DNA from: Forficula auricularia
Lineage: Eukaryota > Arthropoda > Insecta > Dermaptera > Forficulidae
Assembly: GCA_024734495.1 (NCBI GenBank)
Contig: JALMQS010000887.1
Span: 797,115 to 861,114, forward strand
DNA: 64,000 bases
Direction: 5' to 3'
A model generated the notes under the pieces. The model was not told the origin of the DNA and did no database searches. It worked only from the letters and a program-made list of their open reading frames with translations. How positions within the stretch are numbered: the stretch's first letter is position 1; the number at the start of each line of letters is the position of its first letter. Shown in pieces: positions 1-10,228 of the stretch. The position numbers and the translations under genes are program-made.

Positions 1-677
1 TAGAACAGCAATAATAAGGATTCAGAGTTCATAAGCCCAAAACTTTTTGCTCTTTATGTACTAATTTTAGCCAATCTTGACAAATTTGACACCATTGTAA
101 GAGATTGAATATTTTTATATTAAAATGACAGATAAAATACATTTTAAAGGTCGATTTATTTGTATAAAAATCGTTTTGTTATTTTTTAACAAATGTAATC
201 AACGCCTACGTTACACCTTATGAAAATTATAATTTTGAATAAATCTAGAGCATGCACGCTTTACACATCTTTCACTGGTTATATAAATGCGCTGTTGCCA
301 AATTGTTTTTAGTGTAAATTTTTTTATATATTTTTCATTATTTATTCATTATTATCTTAGAAACTGTGTTGTAACTATGAATCAAAATTGTCTTAAAATA
401 TGTATTGGTTATTGTTTAATGTTGGTTTAGTTTTTTATAAAAATGGTAAGAAGGGTTTCTTAATTATAATTAAATATGTATGTAAATTTTCCGATATTCC
501 GTATAGTGCAATGTTAAAGAGCCTGAAAAACTCTATTTTTGAAATTTAATATCTCCGGAACTATATTGTTCATAAATTTCGTTTTGCCACCAATCGATGC
601 AGAAGTATTTAAATAATAATCTGTCTAAATTTCAAAAAAATCTTAAGAAAACGCATTTGGCGGAACAACTAGCTTAA
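1..677 (+). mobile_element. TTAA-ended non-autonomous DNA transposon, family E copy A (left end cut by window)
   Basis: This stretch matches 31190-31874 in the same orientation along its whole length and 56629-57369 in the opposite one. The right end reads AACAACTAGCTTAA, one change from the AACAACTACCTTAA of the other copies. There is no coding capacity, so it would be mobilised in trans. The superfamily is uncertain: TTAA targets fit piggyBac or Kolobok. The left end lies outside the window. Confidence 0.8.
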
Positions 678-1147
678 TCCAAAATTAATCAATTTATTGA
701 TATTTCAAATGGAATTTAATCTTTTATTAAAACTTTATTTAAATGTAAGTGATTTTGATAAATTAGGATAATTTGTAATTGTATCTTTTAATTTAATTTT
801 AATTTTTTTTATAAAATTTTAAAATTATCAACAATATTTATTGAATATGTTAGTTTAAGAGTTAATGGAACAAATTATATGAATATTTGTAAAAATAATT
901 TGCTATTTAATCAAGTTTTTATTGGTGGCTCAATTTTTTTGCCCCGCAGTGTATAAATCATAATGTTTCGTGTTAAATCGGAATATATGTATTAAATTTG
1001 TATCTAATCATCTGAAGTCAGAGATGGTGTCCGAAAATTCTGGACTTTATATTTATTTTTTACACTGAACTTTTATTCAAACTATAAGATTATACAGAAA
1101 TCAATTAAATTAAATTGTCTAATTTTCAAACATTTCATTTTTTTTAG
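678..1147. other. SPT6 intron sequence, AT-rich
   Basis: This is the intron upstream of the first visible SPT6 exon and it ends in a pyrimidine-rich TTTTTTAG acceptor. Near 925-955 there is a possible TIR-like end (TTTTTTTGCCCCGCAGTGTA). No coding sequence was seen. Confidence 0.5.
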
Positions 1148-1322
1148 GGATTCGGTAACAAGAGTATTACATTATATGATATTCGAGCCGAACTTAATCA
1201 TCGATATAAGGATCTTCGAACACCTTATACCTCACCAAATCCTGAGGAACTTTTTAATATGTTGACAAAAGAAAACCCAGAGACGTTCTTTATTGGAAAA
1301 ATGGTTTTGGCTACTGTCGTAG
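1148..1322 (+). CDS. SPT6: SPT6 exon a (region before S1, start of S1)
   Basis: The acceptor is TTTTTTAG before 1148 and the donor is GTCAGT at 1323. It encodes [16 protein letters not shown] and continues through NPEELFNML and [10 protein letters not shown], leaving phase 1. The residues line up with the animal SPT6 block around [14 protein letters not shown]. Confidence 0.93.
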
Positions 1323-4300
1323 GTCAGTATTTTAATCCAACTCTTATACTTGCATATTAAATATCAATCTTTTCAAGACCTTAGATTCCAAACCAACTCC
1401 TGAAAATTGTTCCCTTATTATTTACCAGTCACTCTCATTGCACTTTCTTTCATCTTTATCATTACAAAAATATAAAAGTCAAAGTAAAATATTTTCTTTT
1501 CTATTTTTAGGAATTTCCCATAGAAAGCCGCAAGGTGATCAATTGGATCAAGCCAATCCTGTACGTAACGATGAAACTGGTCTCTGGCAATGTCCATTCT
1601 GTTTGAAAAACGATTTCCCCGAACTTTCTGAGGTAAAACTTTTTTCTATTTATCTTGTAACATGAAATGTTTTTGTATGTATTATAATGAAAAATAAATA
1701 GAATTCTTTTAAAAACAATCATGTATTGAGAAATAAAGAGTTTTGAGATTGATAAATAATTTATCTCGAAACGTTATATTCTTTAATAAATGTTATAATT
1801 AAATGTTTTTAAAATTACCCTCTTTATCTAAAAGTTTGAAAATATTAATCTATCTACTCTTATTAAACGAGCAAAAATTGTATATTTATTTATTTGTTTA
1901 TATATTTGTATCTTGGTTCTATTTTGAAAACGACTCTACCGATTTTGATGAAATTCACGGGTTAGGGGGTTTTTGGGGTGACAATTCGATCTGTCACGGT
2001 CTCATCTTCGACAAAATTGTTTTTGATGGGTTTTTGGGGTGACAATTCGATCTGTCACGGTCTCATCTTCGACAAAATTGTTTTTGATGGGTTTTTTCGT
2101 AATCAAATTAATTATTCTCAGGTAGACAAATCCCATTCTTAGGGTTTTAAAAAAGGTTACTCTTTTCCTTTTGTACTCAGGCAGACAATGGGTTGCCTTA
2201 ATTCATTGTTCTAAAAGGCCTTGAAGAAGTATTCTGATTGTGGATTTTAACATATTTTGTTCTCCATAAACGTTAGAAATATTAATAAACGTTTTATAAT
2301 TGTTTTTATAAAGAACTTTATTTATTTAATAGAATAAAAAATAATCAAGAATTTATTTAAAAATATATTTCGCATAAGCAGGTCTCAATTTTCTGAAAAA
2401 ACAACACATTTTGATAGGTTTTATTTATTTATTGGATGAATAAAAATGAATCATATGGTTGAATCAAAACAGATGCAGAAGGTGGGGCGCAGTGGTGGGG
2501 AATCCGGGGTAAGGAGAGGTTTCGGGGGTGGGGTCGAGCGGAGTGGAGGTGGGGGGGGGGGGGGGGCTACATTGGGCAACTATTATATATTTTTGTATTT
2601 TTTTAATTTGAAAGCGGCTCTCAAATAAAAATCGACCTTTTTATCAGAATTTTAAATTACAAATAATATTAAAATAAAGCTTTTAATTGAAGGAAGAAGT
2701 TACCGAGCATCGCTCGGTGCTTCCAGGTACTTTCTTTATTATACATAAAAATTTTATTATTTATTTTCTTAGAAAGACGGACTGGTAAGCGAAATAAGTA
2801 GGTTATAATGAAAGGCAGTCCATAAATGATTTAATTTAAATTTTATTCAATTTCCGACGTTTTGGAGACTTTTTCTCTCCTTCTTCAAGGTATTGAATAG
2901 TTATTAAAAGATGAGTATAACTCGGTTCCATTTGTCTCTCCTTTCAGTGATAGCAACAATATTACAAAATTTTTCCAACAAATACCATAAGTATACTTGG
3001 TTATCAGATAACCAAGTACACTTATGGTATATTGTTGCTATCACTGAAAGGAGAGACAAATGGGAACCGAGTTATACTCATACATTAATAACTATTCAAT
3101 ACCTTGAAGAAGGAGAGAAAAAAGTCTCCGAAACGTCGGAAATTGAATAAAAATAAAATTAAATAATTTATGGACTGCCTTTCATTATAACCTATTTATT
3201 ATATATTCTTATAAATGGTATCTGTTTAATGCTTACTAAATTTACAGAAAATTTCAGAAATATGCCATTAAATTAATAGATTCTATTGATGAATAGTTTA
3301 AACTTTTCTGACCTATTCTTTTTTTAAAAGATTTTAACATGACATATATTCTATGAAAATAATATATGCAAAAGTAAACATGCGCTCAACTGTGAGTTGG
3401 ACTCCCTTACCCATTCAGTAGATTTTTATTGTTAAAAATGATATTTATTTTTATTTTTTTATTCTCTTCTATATTTCTTAAGTTTAAAATCAGTTAAGTT
3501 TGAAGTCAGTAAATTCTAGTTTTAAGCATTGAGAGACAAGACCCATTAAGTTACACCCACCACATAAGGAAGATTTCCTAAGTGCTATCAGAGCCACCTC
3601 ACACATACCCTACCAATCCAAAATAAGCTCTATTTTCATTCCACAACCTACCATATATCATTCTATGGTGGAACAACTCAAATTTGTTTATTTATCTATC
3701 CCCACAGAGCCTGGCCTGTAATTTCTAAACTATTGAGACAATAAAATCTAAAGCAGAAAATAAATTTTTAAACATTCCCTAAATATAAAAATACCTTATT
3801 AAAAAAAAATAGCTCCACCTATCGAGTGGGGAACAATGAATAAATCTTTTAAAATTCTATAAAGTATATTATCTTGCCACCTCAATTTACTATGAGCCTA
3901 CAAAATAGCCTGGTAATGATTCCTCTCTTTAATTTTTAAAACTTAAGATTTAAAAATCTCTTAAAAATTCATGAAAGTAAGGTAGTGTGAGATGGAAGAA
4001 TCTTATTTTTGTTTCTTTTAAATTATTAATATGGATGACAGATAAAAAAAAACTGTTTTTAATTGATACTGTGAAACTAGTAGGACACCCTCGGATCTTT
4101 TGAATTTCCATTAAACATGTTATCTTCTAATTTTTATTTTCACATACTAGTCGTGTGTTATGTGCCTCACAGTATGTCCTCCCTACTAAACCCTAAGCCT
4201 GGCTCATACTTGTCTGTCTGCATTTCATCTTTAACTTGTTCTAAATGAACTAATATATTCTCTTTTTATATGATTCTGACTAGGATATTAATCTTAAAGA

Positions 4301-5113
4301 CATCTTGAAATTGAAATATTAATTTAAATAATTTTGATTGTTCTTTAGGTATGGAATCACTTTGATGCTGGCGGATGTCCTGGACAAGCCACTGGTGTCC
4401 GATTACGATTAGACAATGGAATTTCTGGTTATATTCATATAAAAAATCTTTCCGATAAACATGTCACAAATATTGAAGAGCGTGTCCAAATCGGCCAAAT
4501 AATCCACTGTCGAGTGATTAAAATTGATGTTGAACGATTCTCTATTGAATGTTCATCCAAGAGTAGCGATCTTGCTGACAAGAACCATGAATGGAGACCT
4601 CCTAAAGATCGATATTTTGATGCCGATTCAGAGACGGCTGATTTACGGCTCGAGCAAGATACGAAAAAACAAAAACAATTGCAAACCTACATTAAACGTG
4701 TAATTGTTCATCCGTCTTTCCATAATATCTCGTTTAAAGAGGCTGAAAAGATCATGGACACCATGGACCAAGGGGAGGTAGTTGTGCGGCCGTCGAGCAA
4801 AGGCGCCGACCACCTGACAGTCACTTGGAAGGTGACCGAAGGGGTTTACCAGCATATCGATGTCCGCGAAGAGGGCAAAGAGAATGCTTTCAGCCTCGGT
4901 CAGTCCCTTTGGATTGGAAGTGAAGAGTTCGAGGATCTTGATGAAATTATTGCCCGGTATGTTAGTCCGATGGCTTCCCATGCCCGCGATATACTTACAT
5001 TCAAATATTACCGAGACTCTACTGATGGTCTCAAAGATAAAGCCGAAGAACAGCTTAAAGAAGACAAGAAAAAGAATCCGGGCAAAATTCACTATATCCT
5101 ATGTGCCTCTAAG
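1148..5113 (+). CDS. SPT6: Transcription elongation factor SPT6, internal part (three exons, gene incomplete)
   Basis: Spliced exons 1148-1322, 1511-1632 and 4349-5113 give 354 in-frame codons (1062 nt) with correct GT..AG junctions and matching phases. SPT6 is a nuclear histone chaperone and elongation factor travelling with RNA polymerase II. Residues 1-58 ([14 protein letters not shown] onward) match the segment before the S1 domain. Residues about 53-150 ([35 protein letters not shown]) are the S1 domain. Residues about 220-354 ([51 protein letters not shown]) are the tandem SH2 domain, which binds the phosphorylated Pol II linker; the arginine in VVVRPSSKG corresponds to the phosphate-binding FLVR-type arginine. 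The animal protein is roughly 1700 residues, so the N-terminal two thirds lie upstream of the window. The second half of the tandem SH2 domain and the C-terminal tail were not found downstream. Identity is secure; the missing 3' part is odd. Confidence 0.95.
1511..1632 (+). CDS. SPT6: SPT6 exon b (S1 domain)
   Basis: The acceptor is CTATTTTTAG and the donor is GTAAAA at 1633. The split glycine codon (G plus GA) is restored on splicing. It encodes [17 protein letters not shown], then [12 protein letters not shown] and FPELSE, which is the S1-domain insert typical of animal SPT6. Confidence 0.93.
1967..2088 (+). repeat. Tandem duplication, two 61-bp units
   Basis: Units 1967-2027 and 2028-2088 appear identical over the block containing GACAATTCGATCTGTCACGG. 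The flank 2100-2230 is shared with 15715-15850, so the duplication sits inside a dispersed element. Confidence 0.85.
2844..2898 (-). ncRNA. Degenerate hammerhead-like motif
   Basis: On the minus strand, UUGAAGA replaces CUGANGA and the GAAA box has become AAAA. Stem II (GGAGA with UCUCC-like) and the trailing CGUCGG remain. It is probably inactive. Confidence 0.55.
3092..3150 (+). ncRNA. Hammerhead-like motif with one core change
   Basis: The core reads UUGAAGA (C3 changed to U), then stem II GGAGA with UCUCC, then GAAACGUC and GG. Stem I pairs AUUCAAUACC with GGAAAUUGAAU. The loss of C3 predicts weak or no cleavage. Confidence 0.6.
4349..5113 (+). CDS. SPT6: SPT6 exon c (S1 end and tandem SH2)
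   Basis: The acceptor is TTCTTTAG and the donor is GTAATT at 5114; both junctions are in phase 0. It encodes [19 protein letters not shown] onward through the S1 domain and the first part of the tandem SH2 domain, ending ILCASK. This is the longest exon in the window. Its GC content from 4740 to 5060 is visibly higher than the surrounding intron. Confidence 0.96.
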
Positions 5114-5256
5114 GTAATTATACAATTCTCTTCTTTATTTAATTTTGTTCTTTATAAGGATAAATGAAAGTGTGTTCTCTGCTTGATGCAAAGTACCTAT
5201 ATTTATTTAATTCTATTTTAATTTTAAAACCAAGTTTTTATTTTAATCTTCAATGT

Positions 5257-5779
5257 TTAAGGAGGTTCTTTCGCGACAATCCACACAAAAAGTTTTAGCC
5301 TCGTAACCACTATAAAAATGGACGGTGTTAAAATTTTAGGTTATGTTTTTTTAACCAGAATGTACATTTTACGCTACTACTTTCTATTTATGAATGGATC
5401 GTTTCCAAGCCATTGATATTTTATCCCCTCCACTAAAAATAATCGCCCAAGTATGTTTTTTTATTTTTTATCAAAACTACATGGTAAATAATTTCAATTT
5501 TATTTTTAAGTTACTCGGAATATATTATTCTAACAAATATTAGTTTTTCATCAAGATGGTGAAAGTCCTTCAATGAAAAAATATAAAATAATTATCATTT
5601 TCCCACCCTTTCCCAATCTACCATATGTAAAAAATTTCATTTTTAATTGCAATTATTTCATGTTTGGTGTGGTAAATCGTCTACAAATTTTAACAGTGTG
5701 TTTATTATGCTTTTAATGACTTATATTCCAAGATTCGAAGACTTCTTGAATTTTTGCATTTGTGAAAGAACTACCTTAA
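5257..5779 (-). mobile_element. TTAA-ended MITE, family D copy 1
   Basis: It is an inverted copy of 38799-39330. The ends read TTAAGGAGGTTCTTTCGCGA and TTTGTGAAAGAACTACCTTAA. The terminal motif TTAAGGTAGTTSTTTC is shared with family E, so one transposase may act on both. No coding sequence is present. Confidence 0.85.
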
Positions 5780-5844
5780 TTAGACTAATTTATGAATTTC
5801 CTTACCCCATTCATCTCTAAAAATGTATTAAAAATAGATTTAAA

Positions 5845-6704
5845 TTGAAAGTTTTTTTGCCGAGAGTAGCAGAATTTTTATATATTGAAAGAGACAATAA
5901 AAGAGTGTGTCTTCTGCTGGAATTATAAATTTTATTTATTTATAACGAGACTATAGTACATTCATAAATTAATTCCTGTGAATCCATTGTAATAGACTGA
6001 TGAAGAGGGCAAAGCCCTCGAAACTATAGTCTCGTTATAAATAGGTGAAATTTGTAATTCCAGCAGAAGACACACTCTTTTATTGTCTCCTTCAAAAATA
6101 GATTTGCTAAATAATCAAATGAGGCAGATAATAAAAGCTATCAACAATAATACAATAATTCTCATCCTAATACGGTTGTACATTATCAAGACTATAACAG
6201 TATAATTATAATTGAAAAATTGTAAGTCTTTTTGCATTTCGAAAAACCTTTCAAAATTCATCCTCACTGGAAGCATTTACTCAATAATAATTTACTTATG
6301 AAAAAATAAATTAAAAAATAGGCTTGAGCCGTTGTCCTTATGACATTTAATATTAAACATATCTAACAATATCTTTGATTGTTTTTTAATTTCTCTTTTC
6401 ACGATACACAATTATGATATGATCAAAGAAGGAATTGAGAATCTATTTTAAGAAAAGCCGATGGAAAGATCAATCTTTCTAGAGCTATATAGATGCAGGG
6501 ATAAAAAACAAGTCTACATAAATTTTATTTAGTCAAATATAAATTATTGAAGGAGACAATAAAAGAGTGTGTCTTCTGCTGGAATTATATATTTTATTTA
6601 TTTATAACGGAGAATCCAGCAGAAGACACACTCTTTTATTGTCTTCTTCAATATATAAAAATTCTGCTATCCTCGGCAAAAAAACTTTCAATTTAATATA
6701 AATT
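5845..6704. mobile_element. Fold-back element (Penelope-like terminal repeat family) with a hammerhead motif
   Basis: The outer ends are inverted: TTGCCGAGAGTAGCAGAATT at the left and AATTCTGCTATCCTCGGCAA at the right. Inside, AGAAGACACACTCTTTTATT occurs in both orientations. A second inner hairpin lies at 6545-6660. The left hammerhead arm is cut after CTATAGT, so only the + strand motif at 5985-6050 is complete. The same family recurs at 9058-9305, 9958-10228 and 48553-48645. Confidence 0.75.
5985..6050 (+). ncRNA. Hammerhead ribozyme-like motif, intact core
   Basis: CUGAUGA, stem II GAGGGC/GCCCUC with loop AAA, GAAA, self-complementary CUAUAG, then the GUC cleavage triplet. GA and UC close stem I. 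One unpaired A lies between CUGAUGA and stem II. Confidence 0.72.
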
Positions 6705-7193
6705 ATTGTTAATTTCTATTATTCTAGAAAAACCCGGACACTTAGATTAAAGAGCAACTCTTTATTTATATAAAGTAAAGAATGATCATTTGCACTTACC
6801 TCAAAATACAGACTATAAATAATAGTAAATCACCATAAATTGATATGCCCCGCTACTTGTTGGGTGCTAGAATATTAGTTTTGCTTAAAAATAGTTTAAT
6901 CTTTTACCAATCTAAAATTTTACCTTCAATAAAGATTTTCCTTATACATAAGATGAAAATTCATGGCCTTCATATGGGATATTATAATTTGTATAATAGT
7001 TTTTTTTTATAATGTACGAAATTTAGGCCATGTTTGATTTCCGTAGCGTTAATCACAATCTTTCTAACATGTAATTAGAATTATTTATTCCAACTTGAAT
7101 CTAGTAGACAACCTCTTGTGATTTTTCCTTGGCAAACATTCAAATAATAAATATAAATTAGTATTCATAATCAATTTCATTAATAAAAATATA
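6705..7193. other. No recognisable gene
   Basis: AT-rich sequence with no coding exon, tRNA-like or TIR signal that I can support. Confidence 0.4.
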
Positions 7194-7665
7194 CAGTGGG
7201 TGGCCAAATTATTATACTCATTTGAAAAAATTATATCTTTCATAGATTTTTAAGGGTTTATCTTACTATTAATTAAATTCATAATAACGTTTCAATTGTT
7301 ATCTTTATAGATTTATTAGCTTAGGACAATACAAATTCAATAATCCAAATACAATTTCACTATTTAGTGAATCCTCCCTTTCGAGCAATCACATTTTGTA
7401 TTCGCTTTGGCATGTTGGCAATGCACTTTTTGGCTATTTCTTGAAGTGCAGCTGTATTGTGCCATGCTTTAATAATATTTTCTATCAAGTCCCTTTTGTT
7501 TGTAATCATTTTATCTCAGCAAATTTCTTTTTTTCGATCGGGTTGAGTTGCCAGGGCAGTCCAAAAGGGCTATTACAATAGATTACTACTAGATTTTTGA
7601 AAATTTGAGTAAAATAAATTTGCTTGATAAAAATCATTTGAGTATAATAATTTGGCCACCCACTG
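7194..7665 (-). mobile_element. Tc1-like transposon, internal deletion derivative
   Basis: TIRs are CAGTGGGTGGCCAAATTATT at the left and its complement at the right, flanked by TA on both sides (7192-7193 and 7666-7667). It is only 472 bp long and retains just the 3' end of the transposase gene. Confidence 0.9.
7360..7600 (-). pseudogene. Tc1 transposase C-terminal fragment
   Basis: Minus-strand translation gives LNPIEKKKFAEIK, then NKRDLIENIIKAWHNTA, then CIANMPKRIQNVIARKGG and a stop at 7360-7362. In Tc1 transposases the conserved SPDLNPIE supplies the last catalytic acidic residue; here SPDL has become LPWQ, but NPIE remains. The N-terminal DNA-binding domain and the first two catalytic aspartates are absent. 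This is a remnant inside a non-autonomous element. Confidence 0.88.
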
Positions 7666-7880
7666 TACATATTCAGCATTTCAACTTCATTTATAACTAA
7701 ATTTAAAACTTGATTTTCGCTAGAAATGCAATGGCTATATACTTGAACATTATTCATATATCATTGCCAGTCAATTGATTAAAGCTTTGGTGGTTGAATA
7801 ATTTAATAGAAGGCTTTGTTAAAAACCACATTATGCACTGTTAAATATATTTATTAACACAAATATATACACATACTGAC

Positions 7881-8044
7881 CGCCTCCCTGGTGTAGTGGT
7901 CAGCATGTCTGGCTGGCAACCCGGAAGTCACGGGTTCGATTCCCGGCTATACCCAGACATTTTTTCTGTAAGTATAGGGTCTGGAAACAGCTGACCCCTT
8001 CTAAGGCAGAAGATTTCCAGACTATTCTGGAGAAGTTACCAGGG
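7881..8044 (+). mobile_element. tRNA-derived SINE-like head
   Basis: It begins with a tRNA-like segment: A box GGTGTAGTGGTCAGC, then CGGGTTCGATTCCCGGC as T-arm and B box. A non-tRNA body follows (GGGTCTGGAAACAGCTGACC). The acceptor stem is imperfect and the body is fused directly, so this is a SINE head and not a tRNA gene. No clear target duplication was found. Confidence 0.65.
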
Positions 8045-8676
8045 TTGGAAACTCAATTTGGGGAGGTGCAGAGGGGCATTCGCTCGTTTAATTGCCGCAC
8101 TTCCGATCCCAAAGAAAAAATTGAGATCCCGAGAACGTGGGTGGCCTTCACCGATATCATCGACGACATACAAAACAAGTATCGTGCGTTCGTAAAACGT
8201 GGAGGAGTGCCACACACAGGAGTTCTTCCTTCTGCCATCCCTAGTACCGATCCCATCATAACTTTAGACTTTACCGTTCTGCCCCATACCGATTTCTCGT
8301 CTTCTATCGTATCGCCAGGTCCCATTCCTTATCATCATATCGTCCCGTGCTCCCCCCTTCATACATTGACTACCTTTCCGTCCCATACCGATTTCTCGTC
8401 CCCTATTGTATCTTCAGACCCCCTCGTTCTTCATTTCCTACCATACCGTCCCTTACCGCCCCTCATTCTCGTACCGTCCCGGACCCCACTTTAAGCATAA
8501 ATGAAGAACTGCCACTATTTCCCACTAACATGGACAATGGAGAAACGCAAAAAGAAGAGTTTTCTAACGTGCTCTCTCAATTCACTTCGCATATGGATAT
8601 AGAAGACCCTGTAAGAGGATTAAATTTTTCGGATGAAGAATTATGTCTAGATTTATTTGAAGATAGTTCTATTTGA
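7976..8676 (+). pseudogene. Unrecognised, frameshifted coding remnant
   Basis: An open stretch runs from about 7976 (VWKQLTPSKAEDFQTILEKL) to 8494 (RSFNCRTSDPKEKIEIPRTW, KYRAFVKRGG). It then dissolves into a Pro/Ser/Thr-rich part made of degenerate repeats of CCCATACCGATTTCTCGTC (8285 and 8384). A second frame carries on to 8676, ending MDIEDPVRGLNFSDEELCLD. Both the charged N-terminal part and the acidic C-terminal tail look like real protein. I do not recognise the family; a retroelement gag-like or structural protein is possible. Confidence 0.4.
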
Positions 8677-9057
8677 GTATCTTTTTTTTTGTGCAGCCAT
8701 CTATTTAAATCTTGTTTCGTAATACTTAATGCATTACACAGGTCGACAAAAATTTGTACCCGTAAACCTAACAATGAATTTTTTTTAAGCTGATTTTCAT
8801 GCAATTTCTCGATATTTTACAAGTCAGATTTTCGAGATATTACTGGTCAAAACGTCGAAAAAGCCTATTTTGACCTATTTTCGAGTCCCATAAGATATAA
8901 AACAGCAATATTTGAAATCAAAATATTTTGTTGACGTAATAAAAAACAAGTTTCCAGTTTGATTTTTAAATTACCTCTTGTTTTTAGCTCAATTGGAACT
9001 CGAGTTATAACTAAAAAAATAAAACTACGTCATTATAATAAACATAAAATTAAAAAA

Positions 9058-9305
9058 AAAATTGCCGAGGGTAGCAGAATTTTTATATATTGAAGGAGAC
9101 AATAAAAGAGTGTCTTCTGCTGGAATTATAAATTTTATTTATAACGAGGCTATAGTTTCGAGGGCTTTTCCCTCTTCATCTATAAATTCTTGTGAATCAA
9201 TTGTAATAGACTGATGAAGAGGGCAAAGCCCTCGAAACTATAGTCTCTTTAGAAATAAAATTTATAATTTCAGCAGAAGACACTCTTTTATTGCCTCCTT
9301 CAATA
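9058..9305. mobile_element. Inserted fold-back element with hammerhead motif
   Basis: The left end TTGCCGAGGGTAGCAGAATT and the hairpin of AGAAGACACTCTTTTATTG define the same family as 5845-6704. The left (minus) arm keeps stem II and GAAAC but has lost the first two bases of CUGAUGA (UAGAUGA). The right arm is complete. Confidence 0.78.
9201..9262 (+). ncRNA. Hammerhead ribozyme-like motif, intact core
   Basis: CUGAUGA at 9211-9217, stem II GAGGGC/GCCCUC, GAAA at 9233-9236, CUAUAGUC, then UC pairing with GA upstream. One extra A follows CUGAUGA. Confidence 0.72.
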
Positions 9306-9469
9306 ATAAACATAGATAAAAACATATGGTCTTGGTTTTTTTTTTATAACGCGAATACTAATTGGGCTACAAACAACTGGTAATTTGAAAATCAAAGAGG
9401 AAACTCTTTTTTTTTTATTACGTCAACATCGAAATTATACATCTATATATATATATATTATTTATTCGC

Positions 9470-9520
9470 TTGAGACTATAGTTTCGAAGACTTGGTCTTT
9501 ATCATCAGTCTTTTTAATTA
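9470..9520 (-). ncRNA. Hammerhead ribozyme-like motif, intact core
   Basis: On the minus strand: GA, CUGAUGA, stem II AAGAC/GUCUU with loop CAA, GAAA, CUAUAGUC, UC. It is the inverted partner of 9891-9945. Confidence 0.68.
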
Positions 9521-9890
9521 TAAATATTGTTTTTCATGGAGTCAATACCGTATGGATATTGAAATTTTTTGATGTTTTTTAGCTGGTAGCCATTTAGAAA
9601 TAAAATCATTTTTTGGTTCACACTTATATATAAACACATATGCATCCCTTTTCTTTGTGACAAAGTACAGACTGACAATGGAAGGGAGCTTGGTTTTTCC
9701 TTTCCCCCCCCCAAAAAAAAAAAGGAGAAACCAACCCCCCTTCCATTGTCACAAAGAAAAGGGATGCATATGTTTATATATAAGTGTGAACCTAAAAATG
9801 ATTTTAATTCTAAATGGCTACCAGTTAAGAAACATCAAAAAATTTCAATATCCATACGGTATTGACTCCACGAAAAACAATATTTATAAT

Positions 9891-9945
9891 TAAAAAAGAC
9901 TGATGATGAAGACCAAGTCTTCGAAACTATGGTCTCAAACAAATA
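9891..9945 (+). ncRNA. Hammerhead ribozyme-like motif, intact core
   Basis: CUGAUGA at 9900-9906, stem II GAAGAC/GUCUUC with loop CAA, GAAA, CUAUGGUC, then UC closing stem I with the upstream GA. One extra U lies between CUGAUGA and stem II. Confidence 0.7.
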
Positions 9946-9957
9946 AATAATATATAA

Positions 9958-10228
9958 AATTGAAAGTTTTTGCCGAGAGTAGCAGAATTTTTATATATTG
10001 AAGGAGACAATAAAAGAGTGTGTCTTCTGCTGGAATTATAAATTTTATTTATTTATAACGAGACTATAGTTTCGAGGGCTTTGCCCTCTTCATAAATTAA
10101 TTCCTGTGAATCCATTGTAATAGACTGATGAAGAGGGCAAAGCCCTCGAAACTATAGTCTCTTTATAAATAAATAAAATTTATAATTCCAGCAGAAGACA
10201 CACTCTTTTATTGTCTCCTTCAAATAAT
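9958..10228. mobile_element. Fold-back element with one complete hammerhead
   Basis: Same family as 5845-6704: TTTTGCCGAGAGTAGCAGAA at the left, AGAAGACACACTCTTTTATT at both sides. The left arm has stem II and GAAAC but CTGA is missing before TGAAGAGGG; the right arm is complete. Confidence 0.8.
10113..10175 (+). ncRNA. Hammerhead ribozyme-like motif, intact core
   Basis: CUGAUGA at 10125-10131, stem II GAGGGC/GCCCUC, GAAA at 10148-10151, CUAUAGUC. It is nearly identical to the motifs at 5985 and 9201. Confidence 0.72.

Larger units (their letters stand above)
2775..3186. mobile_element. Fold-back repeat (about 410-bp palindrome) with two hammerhead-like motifs
   Basis: The two arms (about 2795-2990 and 3005-3185) are near-perfect reverse complements around a centre near 3005, where TTGGTTATCAGATAACCAA sits. 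Each arm carries a hammerhead-like core read outward from the centre. The outer segment (GACGGACTGGTA, GGCAGTCCA) is shared with 25365-25675, so both belong to one family. This resembles inverted terminal repeats of Penelope-like elements; no reverse transcriptase is present. Confidence 0.75.
1633..4348 (+). other. SPT6 intron, 2.7 kb, repeat-bearing
   Basis: It holds a 61-bp tandem duplication (1967-2088), a G-rich run at 2547-2566, and a palindrome (2775-3186) with hammerhead-like motifs. The part from 3187 to 4348 shows nothing I recognise. Sequence around 2100-2230 resembles 15715-15850, so a dispersed repeat lies here. Confidence 0.7.
8735..9425. mobile_element. Fold-back DNA transposon (family of 47065-47712), interrupted
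   Basis: Sequence from CCCGTAAACCTAACAATG (8759) to about 9057, and 9306-9412 (CATAGATAAAAACATATGG, CAACTGGTAATTTGAAAATC), matches 47095-47480. The hammerhead fold-back at 9058-9305 has inserted inside it. No coding sequence is present. Confidence 0.7.
9430..9957. mobile_element. Fold-back element, about 520-bp palindrome with paired hammerheads
   Basis: The arms mirror each other around the C-rich and A-rich centre at 9705-9725. The paired markers are CAATACCGTATGGATATTGA with its complement, and GGGATGCATATG on both sides. Each end carries a hammerhead-like motif pointing outward. Relatives occur at 44462-44915 and 54480-54925. Confidence 0.8.

Noticed and set aside
4643..5092. 149-codon open stretch on the minus strand within SPT6 exon c
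   Set aside because: It is the antisense shadow of the conserved SPT6 coding exon; the + strand product matches a known family throughout.
7881..7955. tRNA gene
   Set aside because: A and B boxes are present but the acceptor stem does not close and the sequence runs into a SINE body.
9657..9893. 78-codon + strand open frame
   Set aside because: It lies entirely in a non-coding palindrome and its C-terminal part is repeated in antisense at 9514-9600.
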